Below are positions 8,192-16,914 of a stretch of 64,000 nucleotides of DNA, in pieces. This stretch comes from Anaerocolumna xylanovorans DSM 12503. GTDB taxonomy: Bacteria > Bacillota > Clostridia > Lachnospirales > Lachnospiraceae. The notes below the pieces were generated by a model that did not search any database, was not told where the DNA came from, and saw only the letters and a list, made by a program, of their open reading frames with translations. The stretch is from contig NZ_FRFD01000003.1 in NCBI RefSeq assembly GCF_900143645.1, positions 558,001 through 622,000 of the forward strand. Reading direction: 5' to 3'. A program made the translations under genes and the position numbers. The first letter of the stretch is position 1; each line of letters begins with the position of its first letter.

Positions 8192-9538
8192 ATGTCAAAC
8201 AAACCAAAGGAAGAACTTGGACGTAAGCTTGGACTTGGTGCGGCAATTGCATTAAGTGTAGGTACAGCAGTTGGATCGGGAATATTCTCTTCAATCGGTG
8301 AGGTTGCAGGTGCAGCCGGCTGCGGTATCATTGTAATATTATCATTTTTAATCGGTGGCTTGATTAACCTGCCGGCTAATCTGTGCTATGCGGAGTTAGC
8401 GACTGCTTATCCGGAAGACGGCGGACAGTATATTTATTTCCGTGAAGCGGGCTCCAGACCTCTTGCTTTCCTTTGCGGCTGGATCAGCTTCTGGGCAACA
8501 GATCCCCCGTCAATTTCTATTATGGCTCTTGCCATTGCAAACTATCTGGCATTCTTTACCGGCTTTAGTACTCTGACAGTTAAGCTTGTTGCTGTTGCCA
8601 TGGTACTTGTGTTCATGTTAATCCACCTTCGTTCCGTTGAAGGCGGCAGTAAATTTCAGACCCTGATTACAGCGTTTAAGATTATACCTTTTGCATTGTT
8701 AATCGGGATAGGCATTTTCTATATAAAAGGTGACATCCTGACAGCACCTGCAATTATAGGAGCACCTGTTGGTATCGCAGCTTTACTGGCGGGCATTTCT
8801 GCTACAACCTGGTCCTTTGACGGCATGGGCGCTGTGTGCTATATGTGCGGTGAAATTAAAGAACCCAAGAAAACCATGCCAAGGGCATTAATCCTTTCCG
8901 TAGCTGTTGTAACTTTACTTTATGTTGGCTTAAGCTTTGTTGTAACCGGTCTCCTGCCTTTTGATAAATTGACACAATCCAGTGCTCCTATTGCAGAAGC
9001 AGCAGCAAAAATCCCCTTAATCGGAGGAGCGGCCGGAACCTTAACAGCAATTGTTGCTATTATAGTAATCATTGGCTCCTTATCAAGCTGTATCATGTTC
9101 CAGCCCCGTATTGAATATGCAATGGCAAAAGACGGTCTGTTTTTTAAATCTTTTGCCAAGGTTCATCCGAAGTGGGAGACACCTTATTTTTCAATACTTG
9201 TACAGTGTGCTGTAGCTATCGTATTAATATTTGCAAGTTCTCTATCTTCTCTTTTGGGATATTTTACTTTAGTGGCATTAATCAAGAACTTTATGACCTT
9301 TGGTACCGTATTTGTATTAAGAAAGAAACAGGGCTATAACCCTTTATGGAAAATGCCCGCCGGCTATCTGATGGCAGGTGTCGCAATGTTTATGACAGGT
9401 ACTTTAATTGTATCCACTTTCTTTTGGGCTCCCATTCCCGGCATCATCTGTGCAGTAGTGGCAGTTGCAACAGGACTTCCGGTATATTATTACTGGGAGA
9501 AGAAGAATAAAAAGAATGTCTCACCTGCTGCCCGGTGA
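8192..9538 (+). CDS. frlA: APC-family amino acid/Amadori-compound permease (FrlA-like)
   Basis: About 448 residues and 12 predicted helices of the APC superfamily. FrlA in E. coli is thought to import fructoselysine. The N-terminus has the APC signature LSVGTAVGSGIFSSIGEVAG that also marks FrlA; helix 6 carries TTWSFDGMGAV. The ATG at 8192 is chosen over the one at 8177 because GGGAGG lies just upstream of it. It sits between frlB and a GntR/frlD block and shares its promoter boxes with frlB. Substrate is inferred from context; a general amino acid permease is the alternative. Confidence 0.8.
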   Translation: MSNKPKEELGRKLGLGAAIALSVGTAVGSGIFSSIGEVAGAAGCGIIVILSFLIGGLINLPANLCYAELATAYPEDGGQYIYFREAGSRPLAFLCGWISFWATDPPSISIMALAIANYLAFFTGFSTLTVKLVAVAMVLVFMLIHLRSVEGGSKFQTLITAFKIIPFALLIGIGIFYIKGDILTAPAIIGAPVGIAALLAGISATTWSFDGMGAVCYMCGEIKEPKKTMPRALILSVAVVTLLYVGLSFVVTGLLPFDKLTQSSAPIAEAAAKIPLIGGAAGTLTAIVAIIVIIGSLSSCIMFQPRIEYAMAKDGLFFKSFAKVHPKWETPYFSILVQCAVAIVLIFASSLSSLLGYFTLVALIKNFMTFGTVFVLRKKQGYNPLWKMPAGYLMAGVAMFMTGTLIVSTFFWAPIPGIICAVVAVATGLPVYYYWEKKNKKNVSPAAR

Positions 9539-9599
9539 TGATTAAAATGAATGGGCTGAAATAAGGAGTAATAATAAACAAAAATTTGGAAGAAAAAAG

Positions 9600-9650
9600 G
9601 TGTCATAAGCATTTCAATGTGGTATAATCATCTCTATAAGTTATATACCA
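9600..9650 (+). promoter_or_regulatory. Promoter of GntR-frlD-frlR with inverted TGGTATA boxes
   Basis: TATAAT at 9623-9628 overlaps TGGTATA (9620-9626). A second box in inverted orientation, TATACCA (9644-9650), lies 24 bp on. The -35 (about 9600-9605, GTGTCA) is weak. Inverted rather than direct boxes distinguish it from the frlB and permease promoters. Confidence 0.55.
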
Positions 9651-9672
9651 ATATCGAAAGAGGTGATGTGTT

Positions 9673-10395
9673 GTGTTACAGGAATACCGCAATCGGCCCA
9701 GAGATGAGGCAGCAGAAAAAATTGAGGGCTATCTAGCACAGCATAATCTAAAACCGGGAGATAAACTTCCCAGTGAGCGCGACATGAGCGAAATGTGGGG
9801 AATTAACCGAATGACCCTTCGCGGTGCGATTCAGGGGATGATTTTTGAAGGGAAATTATATAACCGGAAAGGTTCAGGAACCTTTGTTGCATACCCGAAG
9901 CTGAACAGGAACCTGCAGGATTTAAAGCCATTTTCTGCTGCTGTGAAGGAAGAAGGAAAGACCTTACAGACTATTCTTCTTAGCAGGGAAGTAATTGAGA
10001 GCAACAAGCAGTTATCCAAGCAGCTATGTATTAAACTTGGCCATCCGGTGCTGGTTATTACAAGAAAGCGTATTGTGGATGATGAACCGGTTATGATTGA
10101 AACCACACACATGGATTATGATAGGTTTCCGAAGCTGATGGAGCACGACTTGGAAAAGGAATCCCTGTACCATGTAATTGAAAATGTTTATGGCACCCTT
10201 ATAACAGAAGGAACAGAAAAGTTGAGTGTTACATTTGCCACGGAAAGTGAAGCGGGTCTTTTAGAGATTGAGGAAGGAATACCGTTATTTAATCTTTCCG
10301 GTGTAGTAAAAGATGCAGATGGAATACCAATTGAATACTTTAAGTCGGTCGCCAGAGTGGATAAAATCCGTTTTTCCAGTGTTCTGACCAGGTGA
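9673..10395 (+). CDS. GntR/HutC-family regulator, first of two in the frl region
   Basis: 240 residues: winged HTH at about 12-75 (KLPSERDMSEMWGINRMTL, wing RKGSGTFVAY) and a UTRA domain at about 90-235. Start is a GTG at 9673 with AAGAGGTG seven bases upstream; the nearby ATG at 9666 is out of frame. It shares the TGGTATA-box promoter and leads directly into frlD (22-bp gap). It is either the fructoselysine repressor itself or a paralogue with a second ligand; the sequence does not decide which of the two GntR proteins binds the boxes. Confidence 0.85.
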   Translation: MLQEYRNRPRDEAAEKIEGYLAQHNLKPGDKLPSERDMSEMWGINRMTLRGAIQGMIFEGKLYNRKGSGTFVAYPKLNRNLQDLKPFSAAVKEEGKTLQTILLSREVIESNKQLSKQLCIKLGHPVLVITRKRIVDDEPVMIETTHMDYDRFPKLMEHDLEKESLYHVIENVYGTLITEGTEKLSVTFATESEAGLLEIEEGIPLFNLSGVVKDADGIPIEYFKSVARVDKIRFSSVLTR

Positions 10396-10417
10396 CCGCC
10401 TAATAAGGAGACGAGCC

Positions 10418-11221
10418 ATGAGCGAGGAAAAGCTATTAAAAATTGCTGCGGTTGGAGACAACTGCATTGACGCATATCAGAACTTGAACCAGGCATTTCC
10501 CGGAGGAAATCCGGTTAATGTGGCAGTCTATTCCGTAAGACTGGGAGGGAATGCCTCCTATACGGGAGTAGTCGGAGACGACGAATATGGACAGATTATG
10601 ATTAATGCCCTGAAGGAAAAAGGGGTGGATACCTCCCATATCCGGGTACTGCCTGGCAAAACAGCAGTAACCCAGGTGGAACTGGTGAATGGGGAACGTA
10701 TCTTTGGAGATTATGACGAGGGTGTTCTTGCGGATTTTAAATTAACCCAAGAAGATATTGAATTTCTTTGCAGCCATGATATTGTTGTGTCCGGTTTATG
10801 GGGTATGATTGAGAATGATTTATATAAAATAAAAGCAAAAGGCACTCCCATTGCTTTTGACTTTGCTACGAAATTCGAGGATCCGGTGGTAGAAAAGGCG
10901 GTTCCCTGGGTGGATTATGCATTCTTTGCCTCCGATGACAAAGATACGAAGGAAAACCGTGACTTTTTAAAAGAGATGTATAAAAAGGGACCAAAACTTG
11001 TAGTTATGACTCTTGGAGAGCAGGGAAGCATTGCCTATGACGGAAATAGCTTTTATCAGTTTGGAATTATCAAGTGTGAGGTTAAAGATACCATGGGTGC
11101 CGGAGACAGCTATATTGCAGGCTTTCTAAGGGGACTCCTCCTTGGTAAATCAATAGAGGAATGTATGGAGGCGGGCGCAGGAAACAGCAGTGTAACCTTA
11201 CAGTATACAGGCGCCTGGTAG
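10418..11221 (+). CDS. frlD: Fructoselysine 6-kinase FrlD (PfkB family)
   Basis: 267 residues, the short PfkB form found in FrlD. It phosphorylates the imported Amadori compound at C6, making the FrlB substrate. Visible: N-terminal AVGDNCIDAY, the PfkB-1 type glycine region FPGGNPVNVAVYSVRLGG, and PfkB-2 with DTMGAGDSYIAGF carrying the catalytic Asp and the anion hole. GDNCIDxY is the usual FrlD N-terminal wording rather than that of ribokinase or fructokinase. AAGGAG precedes the ATG. The next regulator starts about 30 bp after its stop, so they are co-transcribed. Confidence 0.9.
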   Translation: MSEEKLLKIAAVGDNCIDAYQNLNQAFPGGNPVNVAVYSVRLGGNASYTGVVGDDEYGQIMINALKEKGVDTSHIRVLPGKTAVTQVELVNGERIFGDYDEGVLADFKLTQEDIEFLCSHDIVVSGLWGMIENDLYKIKAKGTPIAFDFATKFEDPVVEKAVPWVDYAFFASDDKDTKENRDFLKEMYKKGPKLVVMTLGEQGSIAYDGNSFYQFGIIKCEVKDTMGAGDSYIAGFLRGLLLGKSIEECMEAGAGNSSVTLQYTGAW

Positions 11222-11250
11222 AATATATCAGTAAAGGAAATGATGAAACG

Positions 11251-11973
11251 ATGAGTAAAATCGATTATCAGTCACCCATTTATTTGCAGCTTCGGGAAGT
11301 GGTGAGAAACAAAATCGAAGAGGGAGAATATCTGCCGGGTACAGCAATTCCTTCCGAGAATGCGCTGGCAAAAACCTACGGAATCAACCGGCTGACGGTG
11401 CGAAATGCCATTGATGCCCTGGTGCAGGAAGGGTTGTTAATCCGCGTGCAGGGTAAAGGTATCTTTGTTGTCGGAGATAAGATGGACCGGGATTTGGATT
11501 ATCTGGGCGGTTTTAATCAGACCATGAGGGATAAGAACAAGATTCCAAAGACAAAGATTGTTTCCAAGTCCATGCGTAAGGCGGAGGATAAATATTCCCG
11601 GATTTTTGGAATTAAACCGGAGGAGGATGTTTATTATGTAAAGCGTATCTGTTACGCAGATAATGAAACCATGTCCTTAGAGGAGGTTTATATTCCCCAT
11701 TATATCGTACCAAAGCTTGCGGGGATTGATTTATCGGTTTTTACAATCTATGAAGTCTATGATTTTTACGGAATTAAACTAAAGCAGGCAAATCAGACCC
11801 TGGATATCGCAAAACTAAACCAGAATGATGCCAGGATGCTTGGAATTGATATGACCCAGCCGGTATTTCTATTTGAATGTATCAGCTACGATGATAAAAA
11901 TCGGGTGATTGAGTTTGCACGTACTTATACCCGGTGCGATAAGTGTGATTTTACAGTCCGGTTCCATAAATAA
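11251..11973 (+). CDS. frlR: GntR/HutC-family regulator (FrlR-like)
   Basis: 241 residues: winged HTH at about 10-75 (AIPSENALAKTYGINRLTV, wing VQGKGIFVV) and UTRA at about 85-235. The ATG at 11251 gives the normal GntR start (MSKIDYQSPIYLQLREVV); reading further upstream would run into frlD. It occupies the position of frlR in the E. coli frlABCDR cluster, immediately after frlD, and ends at a strong terminator. Probable metabolite-responsive repressor of the frl genes via the TGGTATA boxes (inference). Confidence 0.85.
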   Translation: MSKIDYQSPIYLQLREVVRNKIEEGEYLPGTAIPSENALAKTYGINRLTVRNAIDALVQEGLLIRVQGKGIFVVGDKMDRDLDYLGGFNQTMRDKNKIPKTKIVSKSMRKAEDKYSRIFGIKPEEDVYYVKRICYADNETMSLEEVYIPHYIVPKLAGIDLSVFTIYEVYDFYGIKLKQANQTLDIAKLNQNDARMLGIDMTQPVFLFECISYDDKNRVIEFARTYTRCDKCDFTVRFHK

Positions 11974-11980
11974 ATAAGAA

Positions 11981-12029
11981 AAACAGGTGCTGCTGCAAGA
12001 GCAATTTAAATGCAGCAGCACCTGTTTTT
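11981..12029. terminator. Bidirectional terminator between frlR and aguR
   Basis: AAACAGGTGCTGCTGCA and its exact reverse complement TGCAGCAGCACCTGTTT flank a 13-base loop; A- and T-runs on both sides allow function for both convergent genes. Confidence 0.92.
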
Positions 12030-13007
12030 TTATTTGTCTTCCGGTAAATCTTTATATAATTCCATCAGCTGGCCTTTTTTTGTAACATTTGTTTTTTGAT
12101 AAATATTGTGGACATGGGTTTTTACCGTTCCAAGGGAAATGTATAGGATATCGCTGATTTCCTGCGTACTTTTACCGTCTAAAAGATACTTTAGGATATC
12201 CTGTTCTCTTGTGGTGAGATTATATGTTTTGATAAATTGATAGAAATGGCCATGTTCCATGGGAATGGTTGTTTCTGTATTATACGGGGGCTCTTCAAGG
12301 GCAGGTGCCTGAACGGGAGTATATCCCTGCAATTCCTTTGATAAATGATAAATAAAGAATACCGCATAAATAATACTTAATATATCTTCCGTGATGCTTC
12401 TGTTATTAATTCTCACGGTAAGAGTTTTATATACATCAAAATTGAATATCACTATTGTATCTTCAATTACAATGAAGAACGAAAACAGAAGAGTACACAG
12501 GAGTATTTTCTTATAATGCTTCAGGAAGGGTATTTCTTCTGTTATTTTTTTGTCCTTTTTTATGGTCAGCAGACCAACTGTACTTAAATATAAGGTAAAA
12601 AGCTGGTATGGAAGGTAGTAAAGCCATACCATAAGGGCACTGTCCGGGAGCAGCGGAACAAACAGGTCCCATAAACTTAACAGGATGATTACAGCATGGT
12701 CCGTTGTTGATAAGGATTTCCTGAATATAAGATTGTTTGCTCTCAAAAGGCAATAGGATGTCACGATTACGATAACCGTTTTAAAAGCCGGGACTGTCAT
12801 AAAAGAAGCATCGTATTCTACAGAGAAGTCATGCAGAAATTCAGTCATGTAGATTACCGTATTATCAAAGATATAGAACAAAAAAAGGATCGTTAAGTAT
12901 AGACAGAATGGATACTTTTTCAGACGGAAAACGATGAAGCTGTAAAACATCGCTACTCCATAAAGTAAAAGTAATGCTACGTTGTATAAAAAAATTATGA
13001 TGTCCAT
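12030..13007 (-). CDS. aguR: Membrane-bound LuxR-family regulator AguR
   Basis: 325 residues. The first about 220 residues contain some six to seven hydrophobic helices; a linker leads to a C-terminal LuxR-type HTH at about 255-320 (NLTTREQDILKYLLDGKSTQEI, read as TTREQDILKYL then SLGTVKTHVHNIY). This is the layout of AguR of Enterococcus faecalis, a one-component membrane regulator that activates aguBDAC in response to agmatine. It is divergent from that same operon here, with a 312-bp gap, which strongly supports the assignment. It would sit in the cytoplasmic membrane with the DNA-binding domain inside. Confidence 0.85.
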   Translation of the reverse strand: MDIIIFLYNVALLLLYGVAMFYSFIVFRLKKYPFCLYLTILFLFYIFDNTVIYMTEFLHDFSVEYDASFMTVPAFKTVIVIVTSYCLLRANNLIFRKSLSTTDHAVIILLSLWDLFVPLLPDSALMVWLYYLPYQLFTLYLSTVGLLTIKKDKKITEEIPFLKHYKKILLCTLLFSFFIVIEDTIVIFNFDVYKTLTVRINNRSITEDILSIIYAVFFIYHLSKELQGYTPVQAPALEEPPYNTETTIPMEHGHFYQFIKTYNLTTREQDILKYLLDGKSTQEISDILYISLGTVKTHVHNIYQKTNVTKKGQLMELYKDLPEDK

Positions 13008-13206
13008 TCAACATGTACCTCTCCGTTAATGTATGAGCCTAGTATAGCGAAAGGGGGAGAAAATTGCAAGGTCCAATCCATGAAAAAAGCCTCAAAATTT
13101 GTGCAAAAAGCATAAAAGTTTAGGGAAGTTTATGTGGAAAATAGTCAAAAGATATAAAAAAATCTACCTTTTCAACGTGGATAAACGGGGAGTATGGTCT
13201 AGATAT

Positions 13207-13263
13207 CCGGTTGGGACAGACAGAGAATCTAAGTGAGCCGCTAAGACACTTGCTGTCGACCGG
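13207..13263 (+). other. Structured leader upstream of aguB
   Basis: CCGGTTGGGACAG (13207-13219) can pair with CTGTCGACCGG (13253-13263) around a 33-base loop, about 55 bp before the aguB start. It could be an operator for AguR or a leader hairpin. The rest of the 13008-13319 intergenic region holds poly-A/T stretches; I could not fix a convincing -35/-10 pair. Confidence 0.45.
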
Positions 13264-13319
13264 AAAAAATTTAACCCCAGATTAATTAAGAGTTCATAAA
13301 GAGAAGGAGAAGTTAACGT

Positions 13320-14342
13320 ATGGAAAAATTCAAAAAAGATTTTATCGACACAAATGACTTTACAAAAGAAGAACTGATGGAAATTATCAATCTTTCTTTA
13401 AAGATTAAGAGATGTGTGAAGGCTGGCTATTATCCTCAATTGTTAAAAAATAAAACCTTAGGTATGATTTTTCAGCAGTCTTCCACAAGAACAAGAATTT
13501 CTTTTGAAACAGCAATGGGACAGCTTGGCGGACATGCCCAGTACTTAGCTCCCGGACAGATACAGTTAGGCGGACATGAGACCATTGAGGATACAAGCAG
13601 AGTAATATCCAGATTGGTAGATATTGTAATGGCACGTGTGGACAGACATAAGAGCGTGGTTGACCTTGCAGTAAATGCAACCATTCCCGTAATTAACGGA
13701 ATGTCCGATTATAACCATCCGACACAGGAGTTAGGGGATGTTTGTACGATGTTAGAGCACCTTCCTGCCGGCAAGAAGCTAGAAGACTGTAAAGTGGTTT
13801 TCGTTGGTGATGCTACACAGGTTTGTGCTTCTTTAATGTTTATCACAACAAAGTTAGGCATGAAGTTCGTTCAGTTCGGACCAGAAGGATATCAGTTAAG
13901 GAAAAACCACTTAAAGATTGCCGAGGAAAACTGCAAGGTATCCGGCGGAAGTTACCTGATTACAGAAAATGAAGAAGAAGCCTTAAAGGATGCAGATTTT
14001 GTTTATACCGATGTTTGGTATGGTTTATATGATGCAGAGCTTTCCGAAGAAGAGAGAATGGCTATCTTCTATCCGAAATATCAGGTTACGGATGCCATGA
14101 TGAAAAAGGCAGCGCCCCATGTTAAATTCATGCATTGCCTGCCTGCAAGCAGAGGAGAGGAAGTTTTAGACGAAGTAATCGATTCGGAATATTCCGTTTG
14201 CTTTGATGAAGCAGAGAACAGATTAACAGCAATGAGAGGTTTACTGGTTTATTTCTTAGGAAAGGCAAGCAAACCCGTGGATGAAGAAGAACAGGCAAAG
14301 GCAAAAGCAGATTTAGAAGTGTTTCTTAAAAAAGCACTCTAA
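13320..14342 (+). CDS. aguB: Putrescine carbamoyltransferase AguB (PtcA)
   Basis: 340 residues. Converts N-carbamoylputrescine and phosphate to putrescine and carbamoyl phosphate. Carbamoyl phosphate site QQSSTRTRISFE (about residues 52-63), the HPTQELGD loop and MHCLPASRGEEV are those of the transcarbamylase family. The VWYGLYDAE segment and the extra C-terminal helix (residues about 315-340) mark putrescine rather than ornithine carbamoyltransferase. Strong ribosome binding site (GAAGGAG). First gene of aguBDAC, divergent from aguR. Confidence 0.95.
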   Translation: MEKFKKDFIDTNDFTKEELMEIINLSLKIKRCVKAGYYPQLLKNKTLGMIFQQSSTRTRISFETAMGQLGGHAQYLAPGQIQLGGHETIEDTSRVISRLVDIVMARVDRHKSVVDLAVNATIPVINGMSDYNHPTQELGDVCTMLEHLPAGKKLEDCKVVFVGDATQVCASLMFITTKLGMKFVQFGPEGYQLRKNHLKIAEENCKVSGGSYLITENEEEALKDADFVYTDVWYGLYDAELSEEERMAIFYPKYQVTDAMMKKAAPHVKFMHCLPASRGEEVLDEVIDSEYSVCFDEAENRLTAMRGLLVYFLGKASKPVDEEEQAKAKADLEVFLKKAL

Positions 14343-14365
14343 TTCCTAGGGAAGGGAGAATACTG

Positions 14366-15733
14366 ATGTCAGAAATTGACGGAAAGAAAAAATTTAGATT
14401 GTTTGATGCTATATTAGCCGTAATATGCGTGGTATTCGTAGCAGAGGCGGCAGCTCCGGTTGCAGCAATAGGAAATTCCCAGTATTTCTGGTGGATATTC
14501 CTGATCATAACTTTCCTGCTGCCATATGGCTTAATTGCTTCCGAGCTTGGAACCACCTATAACAGCGAAGGCGGATTATATGATTGGATAAAGAAAGCTT
14601 TTGGAGCAAAGTGGGGGGGCAGAGCTTCCTGGTATTACTGGATTAATTTCCCTTTATGGATGGCTTCCCTGGCAGTTATGTTCCCGGAAATCATCGGGAT
14701 AGTATTGGGACAGAAAATAGGCTTGGTACCCAGCCTTTTAATAGAACTTGTCTTTATCTGGATTATTGTATTCATAAGCTTTTTCCCGGTATGTGACAGT
14801 GTATGGATTTTAAACGGTGCAGCAATCATAAAAGTCCTTTTAGCTTTGGTTGTAGGAGGCTTTGGAATATACGGGGCAGTTACAAAAGGTGTTGCCAATG
14901 AATATACGTTTGCATCTTTATTGCCGTCCTTTGACCTTAAAAGTTTATCTTTTATTTCTGTTATTTTATTTAATTTTCTGGGCTTTGAAGTAGTATGTAC
15001 CTTTGCTGACACTATGAAAAATCCCAAGAAGCAGATACCCCAGTCCATTATTGTCGGAGGAATTATTATAGCAGCAATCTATATTTTTTCAGCTTTTGGT
15101 ATTGGTGTTGCTATTCCTACACAAGAGGTTAGTACCAGCAGCGGACTCATTGAAAGCCTTCAGCTTTTAACCGGAAAAACAACAGGCATATTTATCGGTG
15201 TTATGTCAGTTTTATTTCTTTTAACGTTATTTGGAAACATGGTTTCATGGTCTTTGGGTGTTAATAACGTTGCCAGCTATGCGGCTTTAAATGGCGATAT
15301 GCCGGCGGTTTTTGCAAAGAGAAGCAGGAAAAACGACATGCCGGCAGGCGCGTCCATTATGAACGGAATTGTAGCCTCTCTTATTGTTGTGTTATCTCCG
15401 CTGCTGCCTAACCAGGATTTGTTCTGGAGCTTCTTTGCACTTAACTTAGTAATGTTTTTAATGGCCTATCTGCCAATCTTCCCGGCTTTTTTAAAGCTTC
15501 GAAAGGTTGACCCCGATACAGAAAGACCCTTTAAGGTTAGCGGAAACAATGCATTTTTAAGGGTTCTGGCAATCACCCCGATGGTTTTAATCATCATTGC
15601 TTTAGTCTTTTTGGCATTGCCATTAAGCTTTGATGCACAAGCCTTAGAGGGAACACTGCCCATTACCATTGGTTCTATTGTATGTATCATGATCGGAGAA
15701 ATCATTATCCGGTTAAACAAGAAAAATAAGTAG
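14366..15733 (+). CDS. aguD: Agmatine/putrescine antiporter AguD
   Basis: 455 residues, 12 predicted helices of the APC superfamily. Exchanges external agmatine for internal putrescine, which feeds the pathway and exports its product. N-terminal region FDAILAVICVVFVAEAAAP and the conserved FNFLGFEVVCTFADTMKNP segment of helix 6 match agmatine/putrescine exchangers. Placed between aguB and aguA with 24 and 28-bp gaps, each with its own ribosome binding site. Function is assigned from family and operon position. Confidence 0.92.
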   Translation: MSEIDGKKKFRLFDAILAVICVVFVAEAAAPVAAIGNSQYFWWIFLIITFLLPYGLIASELGTTYNSEGGLYDWIKKAFGAKWGGRASWYYWINFPLWMASLAVMFPEIIGIVLGQKIGLVPSLLIELVFIWIIVFISFFPVCDSVWILNGAAIIKVLLALVVGGFGIYGAVTKGVANEYTFASLLPSFDLKSLSFISVILFNFLGFEVVCTFADTMKNPKKQIPQSIIVGGIIIAAIYIFSAFGIGVAIPTQEVSTSSGLIESLQLLTGKTTGIFIGVMSVLFLLTLFGNMVSWSLGVNNVASYAALNGDMPAVFAKRSRKNDMPAGASIMNGIVASLIVVLSPLLPNQDLFWSFFALNLVMFLMAYLPIFPAFLKLRKVDPDTERPFKVSGNNAFLRVLAITPMVLIIIALVFLALPLSFDAQALEGTLPITIGSIVCIMIGEIIIRLNKKNK

Positions 15734-15761
15734 ATTTGTAAGATAGAAGGAGAGGGTTTGC

Positions 15762-16856
15762 ATGAAAACATTATTGACGACTCCAAAGAAAGATGGATTT
15801 CGAATGCCGGGAGAATTTGAACCCCATGACGGCTGTTGGATCATATGGCCGGAACGCACAGATAACTGGAGGCTTGGGGGTAAGCCGGCTCAAAAGGTTT
15901 TTGCCGAGGTTGCTAAGGCAATCAGTGAGTTTGAATCTGTGACCGTATGCGTAAGCAATATGCAATATGATAATGCAAGGCATATGCTGCCGGAATGTGT
16001 AAGATTGATAGAGATATCAAATGACGATTCCTGGATTCGTGACTGCGGTCCGACGTTTGTAACAAATGGCAGGGAAATAAGAGGTGTAGACTGGACCTTT
16101 AATGCATGGGGCGGATTGGTGGACGGATTATATTTCCCCTGGGCCAATGATGACCATGTTGCACGTAAGGTTTGTGAGATAGAGCATAAGGACAGATACC
16201 GTTTAGATGATTTCGTACTGGAGGGCGGCTCCATTCACGTAGATGGTGAAGGCACTTTAATCACAACGGAGGAATGCCTTCTAAGTGAAGGGAGAAATGC
16301 TGGACTTACGAAGGAAGAGATTGAAAATACGTTAAAAGAATATCTGAATCTGGAAAAGATAATCTGGCTGCCCTATGGAATTTACCATGATGAAACCAAT
16401 GGCCATGTCGATAACATCTTACATTATGTTGCACCGGGCAAAGTTGTTCTGGCATGGACAGAGGATAAGGATGATCCGCAGTATGAAATCTGTCAGAAGG
16501 CTTATGAAGTATTAAGTAATGAAACAGATGCCAGGGGAAGAAAGTTAGAAATTATTAAACTGCTTCTTCCGTCTAACATCCTGATATCAAAAGAGGAAAG
16601 CGAAGGGGTAGATGCCATTGACGGAACCCTTCCCCGCCAGGAAGGAGACAGGCTTGCCGCCTCTTATGCTAACTTTTATATTGCAAACGGCGGAGTGGTA
16701 TTCCCCTGCTTTCATGATCCCAATGATGAAAAAGCCAGGGAGACACTTATGAAATGCTTCCCGGACCGAAAGGTAGTGGGTGTTTATGCCAGGGAAATTC
16801 TTCTTGGCGGAGGAAATATCCATTGTATTACCCAGCAGCAACCCTGTGTGAAATGA
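15762..16856 (+). CDS. aguA: Agmatine deiminase AguA
   Basis: 364 residues, the usual length. Hydrolyses agmatine to N-carbamoylputrescine and ammonia. Pentein-fold motifs are all present: RMPGEFEPHDGCWIIWPER at the start, DDSWIRDCGPTF, EGGSIHVDGEGT, HVDN with the catalytic His, and the C-terminal GGGNIHCITQQQP with nucleophile Cys355. Co-transcribed with aguB and aguD; the product is used by AguB. Confidence 0.97.
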   Translation: MKTLLTTPKKDGFRMPGEFEPHDGCWIIWPERTDNWRLGGKPAQKVFAEVAKAISEFESVTVCVSNMQYDNARHMLPECVRLIEISNDDSWIRDCGPTFVTNGREIRGVDWTFNAWGGLVDGLYFPWANDDHVARKVCEIEHKDRYRLDDFVLEGGSIHVDGEGTLITTEECLLSEGRNAGLTKEEIENTLKEYLNLEKIIWLPYGIYHDETNGHVDNILHYVAPGKVVLAWTEDKDDPQYEICQKAYEVLSNETDARGRKLEIIKLLLPSNILISKEESEGVDAIDGTLPRQEGDRLAASYANFYIANGGVVFPCFHDPNDEKARETLMKCFPDRKVVGVYAREILLGGGNIHCITQQQPCVK

Positions 16857-16914
16857 AAGGCATTTCACACAAGGAGAGCTAAGGTAAATATGTAAGAAAA
16901 CAGGAGAAGAATAT

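Noticed and set aside
15466..15786. Long open frames antisense to the agu, amylase, GH3 and GH94 genes
   Set aside because: They lie opposite strongly supported genes, lack ribosome binding sites and show no recognisable motifs; such shadows are common opposite biased codon use.
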